Shown here piece by piece: positions 1-7,911 of a DNA stretch of 38,342 nucleotides (within the stretch, counting starts at the first letter, position 1; the number at the start of each line of letters is the position of its first letter). The translations under genes were made by a program, and so were the position numbers. Below the pieces are notes generated by a model. It had not been told where the DNA came from. It saw nothing but the letters and a program-made list of their open reading frames with translations, and made no database searches. The DNA is from Oscillospiraceae bacterium (lineage in GTDB: Bacteria > Bacillota > Clostridia > Oscillospirales > CAG-272), in the NCBI GenBank assembly GCA_015064545.1, contig SVSA01000011.1, positions 1 through 38,342 on the forward strand, in the 5' to 3' direction.

Positions 1-85
1 TCGGGGGTGTTTGGGGGGTCGAAGCGGTAGGCTGGGGCGGGGGTGTTTGGGGGGTCGAAGCGGTAGGCTGGGGCGGGGGTGTTTG
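1..85. repeat. 36-bp in-frame tandem repeat (about 2.3 copies, continuing off the edge)
   Basis: Bases 17-52 and 53-85 are copies of one 36-bp unit; for example GGTCGAAG recurs exactly 36 bases later, and bases 1-16 are the tail of another copy. The copies are identical over the overlapping part. Thirty-six is a multiple of three, so the array encodes a repeated 12-residue Pro/Gln/Thr/Ser unit in the minus-strand gene. Identical copies suggest recent slippage and probably copy-number variation. Confidence 0.85.
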
Positions 86-202
86 CGGAGCCGCAGGCGA
101 CGAGGCTTCGTTCTGTTCGCTGACAGGGGCATTGGCTATGTTTTCGGAATTGACCGTCGGATTGACGGGAGTATCATTGGTATGGTCGGGAGCGTTGTTC
201 AT
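1..202 (-). CDS. Proline-rich repeat protein, N-terminal fragment cut by the window edge
   Basis: This is an open reading frame missed by the ORF track because it leaves the window. Translation starts at an ATG whose first base is 202 on the minus strand, preceded by a GGAGG eight bases upstream. The 67 visible residues are hydrophilic: first an Asn/Thr/Pro/Ser-rich stretch (MNNAPDHTND...), then copies of a 12-residue unit of the type QTPPPQPTASTP. There is no signal peptide or membrane segment in the visible part. Proline-rich cytoplasmic N-termini of this kind are common in clostridial proteins that carry a zinc ribbon or membrane domain further on, but that part lies outside the window, so no function is given. 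The gene is divergent from the SDR gene and shares a 171-base intergenic region with it. Confidence 0.72.
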   Translation of the reverse strand, partial: MNNAPDHTNDTPVNPTVNSENIANAPVSEQNEASSPAAPQTPPPQPTASTPQTPPPQPTASTPQTPP

Positions 203-225
203 GGTGTTTCCTCCGTTTCAGGATG

Positions 226-245
226 CCAAAATCGGATGATTTTGG
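226..245. repeat. Perfect inverted repeat in the divergent intergenic region
   Basis: CCAAAATC-GGAT-GATTTTGG is an 8-bp perfect inverted repeat with a 4-base loop. It lies between the putative -10 and the start codon of the minus-strand proline-rich gene, so it would form a hairpin in that leader. It has no T-run and is not a terminator. An operator role is possible but unsupported. Confidence 0.6.
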
Positions 246-257
246 ATGACTATCTTT

Positions 258-263
258 ATTATA
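258..263 (-). promoter_or_regulatory. Putative -10 element for the proline-rich gene
   Basis: TATAAT on the minus strand lies 56 bases upstream of the ATG at 202. I find no good -35 element at 16-18 bases, so this rests on the -10 hexamer and the divergent layout alone. Confidence 0.4.
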
Positions 264-306
264 GTGTCCGAATGTGACAGTAATGTGATAAATTTCGAAA
301 TATTTA

Positions 307-335
307 TTGAAATTCCTACGGTGCTATGCTATAAT
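307..335 (+). promoter_or_regulatory. Sigma-A type promoter for the SDR-peptidase pair
   Basis: TTGAAA (307-312), a 17-base spacer and TATAAT (330-335) give a near-consensus promoter. Transcription would start near 342. That leaves almost no leader for the ATG at 347 and supports the TTG at 374 as the true start of the next gene. Confidence 0.82.
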
Positions 336-373
336 AGCGGTAGAAAATGCGGGAAGGAAGGAGTGGTTCTTCG

Positions 374-1108
374 TTGAGAAAAACTGCTGTCATTACCGGC
401 GCCTCGCGCGGAATCGGACGCGAGACGGCAATACGGCTGGCTCAAAACGGCTATGCGGTTGTGATTGGCTGGTGCCGGGAAAAGGAAGCCGCCGGTCAGC
501 TTGTCAGGGATCTTACCTCACAGGGCTACGCGGCCGTTGAAAAGCAGGTGGATGTTGCAGACAGCGAATCGGTTCAAAGCTTTTTTGCTTTTGCTCATGC
601 TACCTATGGCTCGATTGACGTATTGGTGAACAACGCGGGGATTTCGCACCCCCAGCTTTTGACCGATGTAACGGATGAGGCGTATGCCCGCTTGTTCGAT
701 GTGAATATGAGCGGTGTCTTTCGCTGCTGCCGTACGGTAATTCCTTACTTTTTGGAGCATCATCGCGGTGCGATTGTGAATGTTTCGTCGATGTGGGGGA
801 TCTGCGGCGCTTCCTGTGAAAGCGTCTATTCTGCCACAAAGGCCGCTGTGATCGGGTTTACCAAGGCGCTGGCCAAGGAGCTTGGGCCCTCCGGTATTCG
901 TGTCAACGCGGTGGCACCCGGTGTGATTGATACCGATATGAATCGTGATCTGACAGCCGAGACGATGGCTGAGCTTGCCGATATGACACCGCTTGGCCGT
1001 GTCGGATCTCCGGAGGAGGTCGCGGCTGTTATTGGATTTTTGGTATCCGAGGACGCCTCGTTTGTCACCGGACAGATTTTGGCGGTTGACGGTGGTTTTG
1101 CTGTCTGA
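374..1108 (+). CDS. SDR-family reductase, probable EF-P 5-aminopentanone reductase (YmfI type), FabG-like
   Basis: This is a classical short-chain dehydrogenase/reductase of 244 residues. It has the NAD(P)-binding TGASRGIG motif near residues 8-15, NNAG, the catalytic Tyr152-x-x-x-Lys156 pair (YSATK), and a C-terminal DGGF. The TTG at 374 is preferred over the ATG at 347 because GGAAGGAG (356-363) lies just upstream of it and because the promoter would start transcripts at about 342. The segment MWGICGASCESVYSATK has the WG-x(3)-GASCE pattern that I associate with YmfI-type reductases, which finish the 5-aminopentanol modification of elongation factor P in Firmicutes, rather than with housekeeping FabG. 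No other fatty-acid genes are nearby, which agrees with this. A generic 3-oxoacyl-ACP reductase is the alternative. The peptidase gene follows 20 bases downstream. Confidence 0.8.
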   Translation: MRKTAVITGASRGIGRETAIRLAQNGYAVVIGWCREKEAAGQLVRDLTSQGYAAVEKQVDVADSESVQSFFAFAHATYGSIDVLVNNAGISHPQLLTDVTDEAYARLFDVNMSGVFRCCRTVIPYFLEHHRGAIVNVSSMWGICGASCESVYSATKAAVIGFTKALAKELGPSGIRVNAVAPGVIDTDMNRDLTAETMAELADMTPLGRVGSPEEVAAVIGFLVSEDASFVTGQILAVDGGFAV

Positions 1109-1128
1109 CTGCTTGGAAGGGAGCTTTT

Positions 1129-2856
1129 ATGAGACGTAAACTGCGTGCTGCTCTTTTACTGATTTTGTCTCTTGTGCTGCTATCCTCCTGTACCAGCTTG
1201 GACTATTTGTTTTCGGCGCTGCAGGGAGATACGCGCTTTTTGGCAGATTATAGCGATATCACCTACGTTCGCCCCGATCTTGTACAGCTTGAACAGCAGA
1301 TCGATACCCTGATCGATGCCGTAAAGAATGATACCACCAACAGCAAAGAGGTGCTGGAGACGATGGAGAAGATCGTAGATGCGTATTACTACGAGCTTAA
1401 CACCATGATGTCGCTTGCGTTTTTGGAATATTCGCGCGATCTGAACAGTGAATTCTATCGGAATGAGTATTACGATCTGATGGCTGAGAGCGATCGTCTT
1501 ATGACGCGTTTGGAGGAGCTGTACAGCTATTTGGCACAGTCTCCTTATCGGGATGCCTGCGAAGAGAAAATCTTCGGCAGCGGCTTTTTGGAGTCCTATG
1601 CTGACGGTCCTGTCAGCTATCCGGAGGAGTTTTTGTCATTATTCCGCCGGGAGAGCGAGCTCTTGATGCAATACAGCGAATATCTGGCCGATCCTCAGGT
1701 GAGCTATCAAGGTAAGATATACAACGGTGTCGATATCGACGCCATCGAGGATCCGGAGCTCTACCGTCAGGTGTGCGAGGCTTATTATCAAAAGTATAAT
1801 ACCCTGATTGCTTCGATTTATGTTGAGCTTGTCGGGATTCGACAGGAAATCGCTCGGATGTGCGGTTACGAGAGCTATGCTTCGTATGTCTTCGATTCTT
1901 CCGGCAGAGAATATACGCCTGCCGAGGCCGATACTTATCTTACCGGGATCCGACGCACTCTTGTGCCGATTTATCGTGAGGTTATCGCGTCATACGATGA
2001 CGAGCGCTTGGCGTTACTTCCGCCGCTGACATCGGATGCGGTGGTGTCTAAGGCCGAAACGCTGGTGTCGTCGCTGTCCGGAACGCTGGGCGCTATCTTT
2101 GCGGATATGAAGGATCATAATCTCTATACGGTCGGCTCTTCGGATACCATGTATTATGGCTCCTTCCAGACCTATTTCAATTCGTTTGAAACGCCCTATC
2201 TTTTTGTCAACGGTACGGGTTATGCCGAGGATGTAATGACGATGGTTCATGAATTCGGTCACTTTACCTCAGCCTATCTGAATTATGGCTCAACCGGAAG
2301 CAACGACGAGGCCGAGGTGGCTTCGCAGGCGCTGTCGCTGTTGTCACTTCGCCATTTGGATCAGGTCTTTTCGCAAGAGCAGGCGGAGGTGCTTTACGAA
2401 TACGAGCTCTGCGGAATCCTCTCGTCTTTGAATGAATGTGCCGCTTATACGGCTTTTGAAAACATGGTTTATGCCGATACGACGCTTACGCCGGCAGAGT
2501 GTAATGCGTATTTTGGAAGCTGCATGAAGGAATACGGGCTTCTTGATCCGACCGAGAGCGGTGTTGCCGGCGATCGCTATTGGGTGTTTATCAACCACTT
2601 GATTGAGTATCCGTATTATATGATCGGATATTCGGTTTCCGCCGATGTATCGCTTCAGATTTTTGCGCTCCCCGAAGAAAAGGGCGTAAGCACCTATATG
2701 GATCTGATTGATCGGGCTTACCGCTATGATTTCTTCGGTAATCTTGCGGCTGTCGGGCTGCAGTCGCCCTTTGAAGAGGGAAGAGCAGAGGCGCTTGCCG
2801 CCTTCTTCTCGCGCGAGCTTTTGAAACGGGCCAACGGAGAACGCGTATATCCATAA
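1129..2856 (+). CDS. M3-family oligoendopeptidase lipoprotein
   Basis: This 575-residue protein begins with a lipoprotein signal (basic MRRK, hydrophobic core, LSSC lipobox with Cys21), so it should be a lipid-anchored extracellular protein. The zinc-metallopeptidase motif HEFGH lies at residues 374-378 and is followed about 25 residues later by an Asp/Glu-rich segment (DEAEVASQ) that supplies the third zinc ligand, as in M3 thimet/PepF-type peptidases. Most M3 enzymes are cytoplasmic, so the lipobox is a notable feature. The start is an ATG preceded by GGAAGGGAG. The gene shares the promoter at 307-335 with the upstream reductase and is followed by a strong terminator. The substrate is probably short peptides at the cell surface; no more can be said from sequence. 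Confidence 0.87.
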   Translation: MRRKLRAALLLILSLVLLSSCTSLDYLFSALQGDTRFLADYSDITYVRPDLVQLEQQIDTLIDAVKNDTTNSKEVLETMEKIVDAYYYELNTMMSLAFLEYSRDLNSEFYRNEYYDLMAESDRLMTRLEELYSYLAQSPYRDACEEKIFGSGFLESYADGPVSYPEEFLSLFRRESELLMQYSEYLADPQVSYQGKIYNGVDIDAIEDPELYRQVCEAYYQKYNTLIASIYVELVGIRQEIARMCGYESYASYVFDSSGREYTPAEADTYLTGIRRTLVPIYREVIASYDDERLALLPPLTSDAVVSKAETLVSSLSGTLGAIFADMKDHNLYTVGSSDTMYYGSFQTYFNSFETPYLFVNGTGYAEDVMTMVHEFGHFTSAYLNYGSTGSNDEAEVASQALSLLSLRHLDQVFSQEQAEVLYEYELCGILSSLNECAAYTAFENMVYADTTLTPAECNAYFGSCMKEYGLLDPTESGVAGDRYWVFINHLIEYPYYMIGYSVSADVSLQIFALPEEKGVSTYMDLIDRAYRYDFFGNLAAVGLQSPFEEGRAEALAAFFSRELLKRANGERVYP

Positions 2857-2881
2857 CGATAAGTAAGCGTAAATGAATATA

Positions 2882-2919
2882 AGAAAACGACAAGTTTCAA
2901 AAGAAACTTGTCGTTTTCT
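2882..2919. terminator. Bidirectional intrinsic terminator between the peptidase gene and tRNA-Lys
   Basis: A 17-bp perfect stem (AGAAAACGACAAGTTTC and its complement) with an AAAA loop carries A/T runs at both stem ends. It sits between convergent transcripts: the plus-strand peptidase ends at 2856 and the minus-strand tRNA ends at 2919, so it can serve both. Confidence 0.85.
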
Positions 2920-2994
2920 GGTGCTCCTGCGGAGACTCGAACTCCGGACACCTTGATTAAAAGTCAAGTGCTCTACCATCTGAGCTACAGGGGC
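2919..2994 (-). tRNA. tRNA-Lys(UUU)
   Basis: A complete 76-nt cloverleaf including an encoded 3' CCA is readable on the minus strand. The D stem is GCTC/GAGC, the anticodon stem CTTGA/TCAAG has loop CTTTTAA (anticodon UUU), the variable loop is 5 nt, the T stem is CGGAG/CTCCG with loop TTCGAGT, and the discriminator is A. The acceptor stem GCCCCTG/CAGGAGC has one mismatch, C3 with A70; GCTCCTG would pair perfectly. The gene has its own consensus promoter and stands alone between the end of ftsZ and the peptidase gene. Confidence 0.95.
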
Positions 2995-3013
2995 TTATGT
3001 ACCGTACCCATCT

Positions 3014-3042
3014 ATTATATCACAGGTGATGGCGAATGTCAA
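3014..3042 (-). promoter_or_regulatory. Consensus sigma-A promoter of tRNA-Lys
   Basis: On the minus strand TTGACA (3037-3042), a 17-base spacer and TATAAT (3014-3019) match consensus perfectly. The start site would fall about 13 bases upstream of the mature tRNA 5' end. The promoter lies just beyond the ftsZ terminator. Confidence 0.92.
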
Positions 3043-3063
3043 GAGAAATCTGAAATTTTATCA

Positions 3064-3096
3064 AAGAAACCGCCTACCCGAAAGGGCAGGCGGTTT
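3064..3096 (-). terminator. Intrinsic terminator of the dcw operon after ftsZ
   Basis: On the minus strand an 11-bp stem ACCGCCTGCCC/GGGTAGGCGGT (one G-T pair) with a TTTC loop is followed by TTTCTTT. It begins seven bases after the ftsZ stop codon and isolates ftsZ from the tRNA promoter. Confidence 0.88.
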
Positions 3097-3102
3097 TGGC
3101 AA

Positions 3103-4230
3103 TTACTGCTGTTTTCTCTTCTTCTGAACAATGTCCCAAAGAGCGAGGAAATCGTCATCGGGAATCTCGTCCTCATCCGAAGCCTTGGTGTCGTCAGCTT
3201 CGTCGGTTTCTTCCGCATCCTTCTTAGGAATATTGAACGAGGTCTTCTTGGTTTCCTTCTTGTCCTCTTTCTTCTCGCCTTCAAAGCCCGTAGCAACGAC
3301 CGTGATGGACATGGTGTCCTCCAGGTTTTCGTCGAATGCAGCACCCCAGATGATCTGCGCATCGGGATGAGCCTCGTCGTGAATCATCGAGGAAGCGATA
3401 TCGATTTCTTCCAAACCGATGTCGGGCGAAGCGGTGATATTGATCAAGATGCCTCTTGCGCCGGCAATCGAGGTCTCGAGCAGCGGTGAGGAGATGGCAA
3501 GCTTGGCAGCCTCGGCAGCCTTGTCCTTACCCTGAGCAATGCCGACACCCATGTGAGCCGATCCGGCATTCTGCATAACGGCGGTAACGTCAGCAAAATC
3601 GAGGTTAACGATACCGGGAACATTAATCAGGTCGGAGATGCTCTGAACACCACGACGGAGAACATTGTCGGCCTCGGCAAAAGCGTTGGCAAAGGTGATT
3701 CTGGTCTCCGAGATCTGCTTCAGTCTCTCGTTCGGGATGATGATCAGCGAGTCAACGGCATCGCGGAAGACCTTGATACCGGCCTCAGCCGCTTCCATTC
3801 TCTTACGGCCCTCGAAAATGAAGGGCTTGGTAACGATACCGATTGTAAGAATGCCCATGTCGCGAGCAATCTTAGCAATCACAGGAGCAGCACCGGTACC
3901 GGTTCCGCCGCCCATACCGGCCGTGATGAACACCATATCGGTGTCCTTCAGCGCGGCAGCGATTTCTTCCTGGCTTTCCTCGGCAGCTCTTGCGCCGATT
4001 TCGGGATTTGCGCCGGCACCGCGGCCCTTGGTGATCTTTTCGCCGATGGCAATCTTGTGCGGGGCTACCGAACGGTTCAGTGCCTGCTTGTCGGAGTTGA
4101 TTACGATAAATTCAACGCCGCGGATATTGGTTTCGATCATACGGTTTACAGCGTTTCCGCCGCCGCCGCCGACACCTACTACCTTTATTTTTACGCCGAT
4201 GTCATACTGTTCTTCGAGCTCGAATGGCAT
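3103..4230 (-). CDS. ftsZ: Cell division GTPase FtsZ
   Basis: This 375-residue tubulin homologue polymerises with GTP into the Z ring. The sequence shows the glycine-rich [13 protein letters not shown] loop near residues 18-31, the tubulin signature GGGTGTG at 107-113, and the T7 loop NLDFADV that completes the GTPase site of the next subunit. An acidic, probably disordered linker starts near residue 320, and the protein ends in a short conserved-type tail ([16 protein letters not shown]) of the kind that binds membrane tethers such as FtsA or SepF. The ATG is preceded by AGGAGG nine bases upstream. It is the last gene of the dcw cluster and is followed by a terminator. The 151-base gap before it holds a possible separate promoter. 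No ftsA lies beside it, unlike in Bacillus. Confidence 0.99.
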   Translation of the reverse strand: MPFELEEQYDIGVKIKVVGVGGGGGNAVNRMIETNIRGVEFIVINSDKQALNRSVAPHKIAIGEKITKGRGAGANPEIGARAAEESQEEIAAALKDTDMVFITAGMGGGTGTGAAPVIAKIARDMGILTIGIVTKPFIFEGRKRMEAAEAGIKVFRDAVDSLIIIPNERLKQISETRITFANAFAEADNVLRRGVQSISDLINVPGIVNLDFADVTAVMQNAGSAHMGVGIAQGKDKAAEAAKLAISSPLLETSIAGARGILINITASPDIGLEEIDIASSMIHDEAHPDAQIIWGAAFDENLEDTMSITVVATGFEGEKKEDKKETKKTSFNIPKKDAEETDEADDTKASDEDEIPDDDFLALWDIVQKKRKQQ

Positions 4231-4313
4231 GCTATGTATCCTCCTAAAACTTTTAAATAGACCTTTTTATTTCAATACCGACTTTTGTCGGGGCAAAACA
4301 GGTACACAGTAAT

Positions 4314-4342
4314 ATGATAATTCTTTTTGAGACGCGATGCAA
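4314..4342 (-). promoter_or_regulatory. Possible ftsZ promoter and leader hairpin
   Basis: The ftsQ-ftsZ gap (4231-4381) is the longest in the spoVD-ftsZ run. On the minus strand it contains TTGCAT (4337-4342), 17 bases, then TATCAT (4314-4319). The -10 matches consensus at five of six positions and the -35 at only three. A small hairpin CCGAC-AAAA-GTCGG lies at 4278-4291 in the leader. FtsZ is usually needed in larger amounts than its neighbours, which would suit an extra promoter. Confidence 0.42.
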
Positions 4343-4381
4343 GACTTTTTTTCAAAATTAACTATTTGTTCACAATTTCCT

Positions 4382-5254
4382 TTACTTTTGGTCGATGTCA
4401 AAGCGGTTTTCTTGCTTTTTTACAATGGCTTGCTTGACATATTCGACATTGATCGAGGCGATGGTGAATTCATCGAAGGTTTTGTCCTTCAGAACGCCGG
4501 CAACAAAGTGAAGCTTGACCGTGAGGCTTTCAGAGGTACCGAGCTGGATCAGATAGCGGCCGTCACCGGCATAAAGATCCATATGATAACGATCCGAGGC
4601 ATCCACGGCATCCAGAGAAGCGAAGATTTCTTCGGCACGAAGGGCTGTCAGAAAATCGTAGATATATTTGTAGTTTGCGGCTTTTGTGAATTGTAACGGC
4701 TCGCCGGTAATGGCTGACTGAACCTCCGGCAAACGGACATACAGAAGCGGAAGTCCCATAATCTCGATTTCCTCGCGGATATCGTGACGCGAGATGACAC
4801 GCAAATCCTCGGATAACAAAAACCAGTTGCCAAAAATTTCAGCGTAATAGCTTGGCGCATCCTCAACCACGGTCATAATCAAGGTGGAGGGAAGCACCCG
4901 TTCAAAGCTGACACTGCTGACATAGGGGCAGGCCTTTCGGACAGCCTCTTGTGCGGCTTCAAGATCGAGGTCAAAGAGGTTGTTCGTCGAATCGAGTCCG
5001 CTGGCGGTAACCAGCTCTTCTTTGGTATAGCGGCTGTTTCCTTCCACTTCTATGGTTTTCAGCCCGAAGAAGAGGACGATACAGAGAAATCCGATTGCGA
5101 TCAGAAGAAGTATGGCCAAGATGAAATAGAAGATCCGGCGAAGGAGTTCTTTCCTTCGGTTTTTAGAACGAAGGCGCTCAAAGGAGTCTTTGTTGACGAT
5201 TTCGGCGTTGTTTAACCCGCGTCCGGCGTCAATCGAAGGATCCTCGTAGTTCAT
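4382..5254 (-). CDS. ftsQ: Cell division protein FtsQ/DivIB
   Basis: This 290-residue bitopic protein has a basic cytoplasmic tail of about 40 residues (SKNRRKELLRR at its end), one membrane segment (near residues 41-67), and an extracellular POTRA domain beginning at KTIEVEGNSRYTKEELV, the typical FtsQ/DivIB pattern. A beta domain follows. FtsQ forms a complex with FtsL and DivIC that controls septal peptidoglycan synthesis. The ATG is preceded by AAGGAG nine bases upstream. It sits 59 bases after murG and before ftsZ, the usual place in Gram-positive dcw clusters. Confidence 0.92.
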   Translation of the reverse strand: MNYEDPSIDAGRGLNNAEIVNKDSFERLRSKNRRKELLRRIFYFILAILLLIAIGFLCIVLFFGLKTIEVEGNSRYTKEELVTASGLDSTNNLFDLDLEAAQEAVRKACPYVSSVSFERVLPSTLIMTVVEDAPSYYAEIFGNWFLLSEDLRVISRHDIREEIEIMGLPLLYVRLPEVQSAITGEPLQFTKAANYKYIYDFLTALRAEEIFASLDAVDASDRYHMDLYAGDGRYLIQLGTSESLTVKLHFVAGVLKDKTFDEFTIASINVEYVKQAIVKKQENRFDIDQK

Positions 5255-5313
5255 AGACCGTAACTCCTTTCCGAGATTGCCGAAGAAGCATTCGGCTCGT
5301 AACTACCAGTATA

Positions 5314-6435
5314 TCATACTTTCTTCGATTTTACAAGTTCTTTTATTTCTTTATAGATCAAATTATTCGCATTTTTTATGGCGAATTTGCCGAAATTTTC
5401 CGACAGCAGCCGCCGCTTTTCACGATTTGACAGGATTGCCTCGATGGTGTCGGCCATCAGACTCCCATGTAACTGGGATTCCTCGATCAAAACGGCGGCA
5501 CCGGCGTCGGCGAGCAGCTTGGCATTTTTATATTGATGATTATCGGTGACATTGGGGGAAGGAATCAGAATGGCGGGCTTGCCGAGAAGTGCCAGCTCCG
5601 AAATGGTCATCGCTCCGGCGCGGTTGATGACGAGGTCGGCCGCGGCCAAGCGATCCGGCATGTCATAAATGTAATCAACTAAGGCAAGATTGGGATAGCG
5701 ATCCAGCCCCAATCGTTCAAATTCGGCGCGGGTTTCCTCGTAGTTACCGACACCGGCTTGATGCAGATGATGGATTTCAGGATGCTTGGCGGAATATTCC
5801 GCCATAACCCGCAGCATTTCGCGATTAATGGCTTCAGCCCCCAGGCTTCCGCCACAGGAGAGCAGAGAATAGCGGTAGGTGTTGGTGAAGCCGAGGCGTC
5901 GGCGGGCTTCCTCGTAGGAAACCGAAGTAAAGGCCGTTTTCAGGGGATTACCCACATGAAGCACCTTGCGCGCACGGGGGAGCTGTTCGGCGGTTTGAGC
6001 AAAGTTGACAAAGATAAGATCGGTGTAAGGTGCTAACAGTTTGACAGCGACACCCGCCAAGGCATTCGATTCATGTAGGGCAGTCGGTATGCCCAGTGCC
6101 GCCGCGGCGCGAATGAGCGGCCAGGAGACATATCCACCGGTACCGATGCAGACATCCGGCTTAAATTCGCGAATCAATGCCTTGGCTTTGCCGACTGAAG
6201 TGATCATCAGTGCCAGCGTTTTCAAATTGGCGGGCGAAAGACTGCGCCGCAGACCGCGCATTTCAATGTGATGGAGAGGAAATCCTTCTTTGGGAACAAG
6301 GCGGTTTTCCATGCCGCGTGCGGTGCCGACAAAAGCAATTTCGGAATCCGGTTCCTCGGACAGAATCGTTTTGGCGATGGCAAGTGCGGGATTGATGTGA
6401 CCGCCTGTGCCGCCGCCGGTCATCAATACTCGCAT
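5314..6435 (-). CDS. murG: UDP-GlcNAc transferase MurG (lipid II synthesis)
   Basis: MurG adds GlcNAc from UDP-GlcNAc to lipid I at the inner face of the membrane, giving lipid II. The 373-residue GT-B protein has the N-terminal glycine loop TGGGTGGHINPALAIA (residues 6-21), a second G-loop (SCGGSLGA) opening the C-terminal domain, and the INRAGAMTISELALLGKPAILIP segment that binds the donor UDP. Its length is normal for the family (about 355-370). It starts 19 bases after the ftsW stop codon and precedes ftsQ. Confidence 0.97.
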   Translation of the reverse strand: MRVLMTGGGTGGHINPALAIAKTILSEEPDSEIAFVGTARGMENRLVPKEGFPLHHIEMRGLRRSLSPANLKTLALMITSVGKAKALIREFKPDVCIGTGGYVSWPLIRAAAALGIPTALHESNALAGVAVKLLAPYTDLIFVNFAQTAEQLPRARKVLHVGNPLKTAFTSVSYEEARRRLGFTNTYRYSLLSCGGSLGAEAINREMLRVMAEYSAKHPEIHHLHQAGVGNYEETRAEFERLGLDRYPNLALVDYIYDMPDRLAAADLVINRAGAMTISELALLGKPAILIPSPNVTDNHQYKNAKLLADAGAAVLIEESQLHGSLMADTIEAILSNREKRRLLSENFGKFAIKNANNLIYKEIKELVKSKKV

Positions 6436-6454
6436 GACCGACTCCTTTTCGGAA

Positions 6455-7888
6455 TTAGTTTAGATCGCGTTGATAGGAATAGCGTGAAATCGAGAGGATA
6501 ATTCCCATTTCACCGAGCTGCATCAGAAGGGCGGTTCCTCCGTAACTGAAGAAGGGTAAGCTGATACCGGTATTGGGGATCGTGTTGGTAACGACTGCGA
6601 TATTGAGGATGGCCTGAATGGCAACCTTACTGATCAGACCGATCACGACAAGGGAGGAGAAGGTGTCCGGCGCCTTCATGGCAATCACAAAGCCGCGCCA
6701 GATTAACAGCATGAAAAGAATAATGACCAGAGCCGCGCCCGCAAATCCCAGCTCCTCGGCAATAATGGAGAAGACAAAGTCGTTTTGCGGTTCCGGAACA
6801 TAGAGATGCTTTTGACGGCTGTTTCCCAGGCCAACACCGAAGAGTCCGCCCGAGCCGACGGCATATAACCCCTGAACCGTCTGCCAGATACCGCCGGTTA
6901 ACGGATAATTTTCGGGGTTGAGCCACATATTGATGCGCTCACGGGCATACGGTACCAGCAAAATCGCGGGCACAATAAAGGTAGCTGCGGCACCGCCGGC
7001 AATGAAGAACCAGAATTTTCTGGCACCGGCGGCAAAAATGACTACCATACCGATCAGGAAGACAATGATGGTACCCGAAAAATGACGTTCCAAGGCAATC
7101 AGAACGCAGGCAATACCGACAATGGCGGCCGGAATAAAGACGCCGAAAATGGAGGACTGCCAAAAGTTTCGATAGTTGGTGATGCGGTCTTGATTTCGTG
7201 CAGTATATAGCGCCAGCATAATGACAAGCGAGAACTTCATAATTTCGGAGGGCTGTATGGTAATGCTTCCGACACGAATCCACCGCTGGGCAACACCGCT
7301 GGCAACACCGTAGGCCAGAACGCCAATCAGAAGAAGAACGGTGACCAGAAAGGCAGGAACCGTAAATTTTCGAAGCCATCGGTAGTCAAAATGCATCGCA
7401 ACAAACAGCGCTACCATGCCCAGAACGGCAAAGGCCGTCTGACGCTTGACATAGTGAAAGCTGTCGCCGTATTTACTGAAGGCAGAGGGGTAACTGGCCG
7501 AAAAGTCCATCACCAGTCCGAACAGCGTCAGAACAATCACCAGGATCAAAAAGAGGCGGTCATAGCTTCCCTTGACGCGTACGACGTCGGTGGGTTTGAT
7601 AAAGTCATTTTTGATACGGCGGCGCTTGGACGGCTGAGTCGGAGGTGCGACACGACCGACACGAACGCCCTGTTCTTCGGATACGCTGCGGCTGTGATTC
7701 GGCTCTGTCGGTGGGACAGGACGCTTTTTGGAGGAAGGGGGTGTCTCGATAGCCTTGGGATCGGGCGCCGTTGTGACATCGGGACGAAGGACCTTGCGCT
7801 TGGCGGCTTCCTTGCGGCTGATGCTGCTACGGCGTACTTTGAAACCGCTTTGCGGTTTGTTTTGGCTGGTTTTTGGTGTTTTGTTCAT
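6455..7888 (-). CDS. ftsW: Septal peptidoglycan glycosyltransferase FtsW (SEDS family)
   Basis: This SEDS-family polytopic membrane protein polymerises lipid II at the septum with a class B PBP partner. The ORF track begins at 8002, but the ATG at 7888 (MNKTPKTSQ) fits better: the upstream part overlaps the end of mraY in another frame, and AAGGCGG lies seven bases before 7888. The 477 residues consist of about 110 cytoplasmic residues rich in Lys, Arg, Pro and Ser, then about ten membrane segments. The FtsW signature PEPQNDFVFSIIAEELGF and the C-terminal PFFSYGGTALL are present. The basic N-terminal tail is much longer than the usual few residues. Position between mraY and murG matches FtsW/SpoVE; murD, normally between mraY and ftsW, is missing. 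Confidence 0.95.
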   Translation of the reverse strand: MNKTPKTSQNKPQSGFKVRRSSISRKEAAKRKVLRPDVTTAPDPKAIETPPSSKKRPVPPTEPNHSRSVSEEQGVRVGRVAPPTQPSKRRRIKNDFIKPTDVVRVKGSYDRLFLILVIVLTLFGLVMDFSASYPSAFSKYGDSFHYVKRQTAFAVLGMVALFVAMHFDYRWLRKFTVPAFLVTVLLLIGVLAYGVASGVAQRWIRVGSITIQPSEIMKFSLVIMLALYTARNQDRITNYRNFWQSSIFGVFIPAAIVGIACVLIALERHFSGTIIVFLIGMVVIFAAGARKFWFFIAGGAAATFIVPAILLVPYARERINMWLNPENYPLTGGIWQTVQGLYAVGSGGLFGVGLGNSRQKHLYVPEPQNDFVFSIIAEELGFAGAALVIILFMLLIWRGFVIAMKAPDTFSSLVVIGLISKVAIQAILNIAVVTNTIPNTGISLPFFSYGGTALLMQLGEMGIILSISRYSYQRDLN

Positions 7889-7911
7889 GGAGGATCCGCC
7901 TTTATCGGAGA

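Noticed and set aside
1-85. Possible CRISPR repeat because of the 36-bp period
   Set aside because: The units are directly adjacent with no spacers and encode an in-frame peptide repeat.
11-277. Plus-strand Gly/Arg-rich ORF at the left edge
   Set aside because: It is the antisense reading of the 36-bp repeats; the minus-strand frame has a good ribosome binding site and start.
2344-2979. Minus-strand 211-residue ORF across the peptidase gene and the tRNA
   Set aside because: Its N-terminus (MVEHLTFNQGVRSSSLRRST) is the familiar translation of a tRNA gene, and the rest is antisense to the peptidase gene.
3553-4312. Two plus-strand ORFs of more than 200 residues over ftsZ
   Set aside because: They are antisense shadows of ftsZ.
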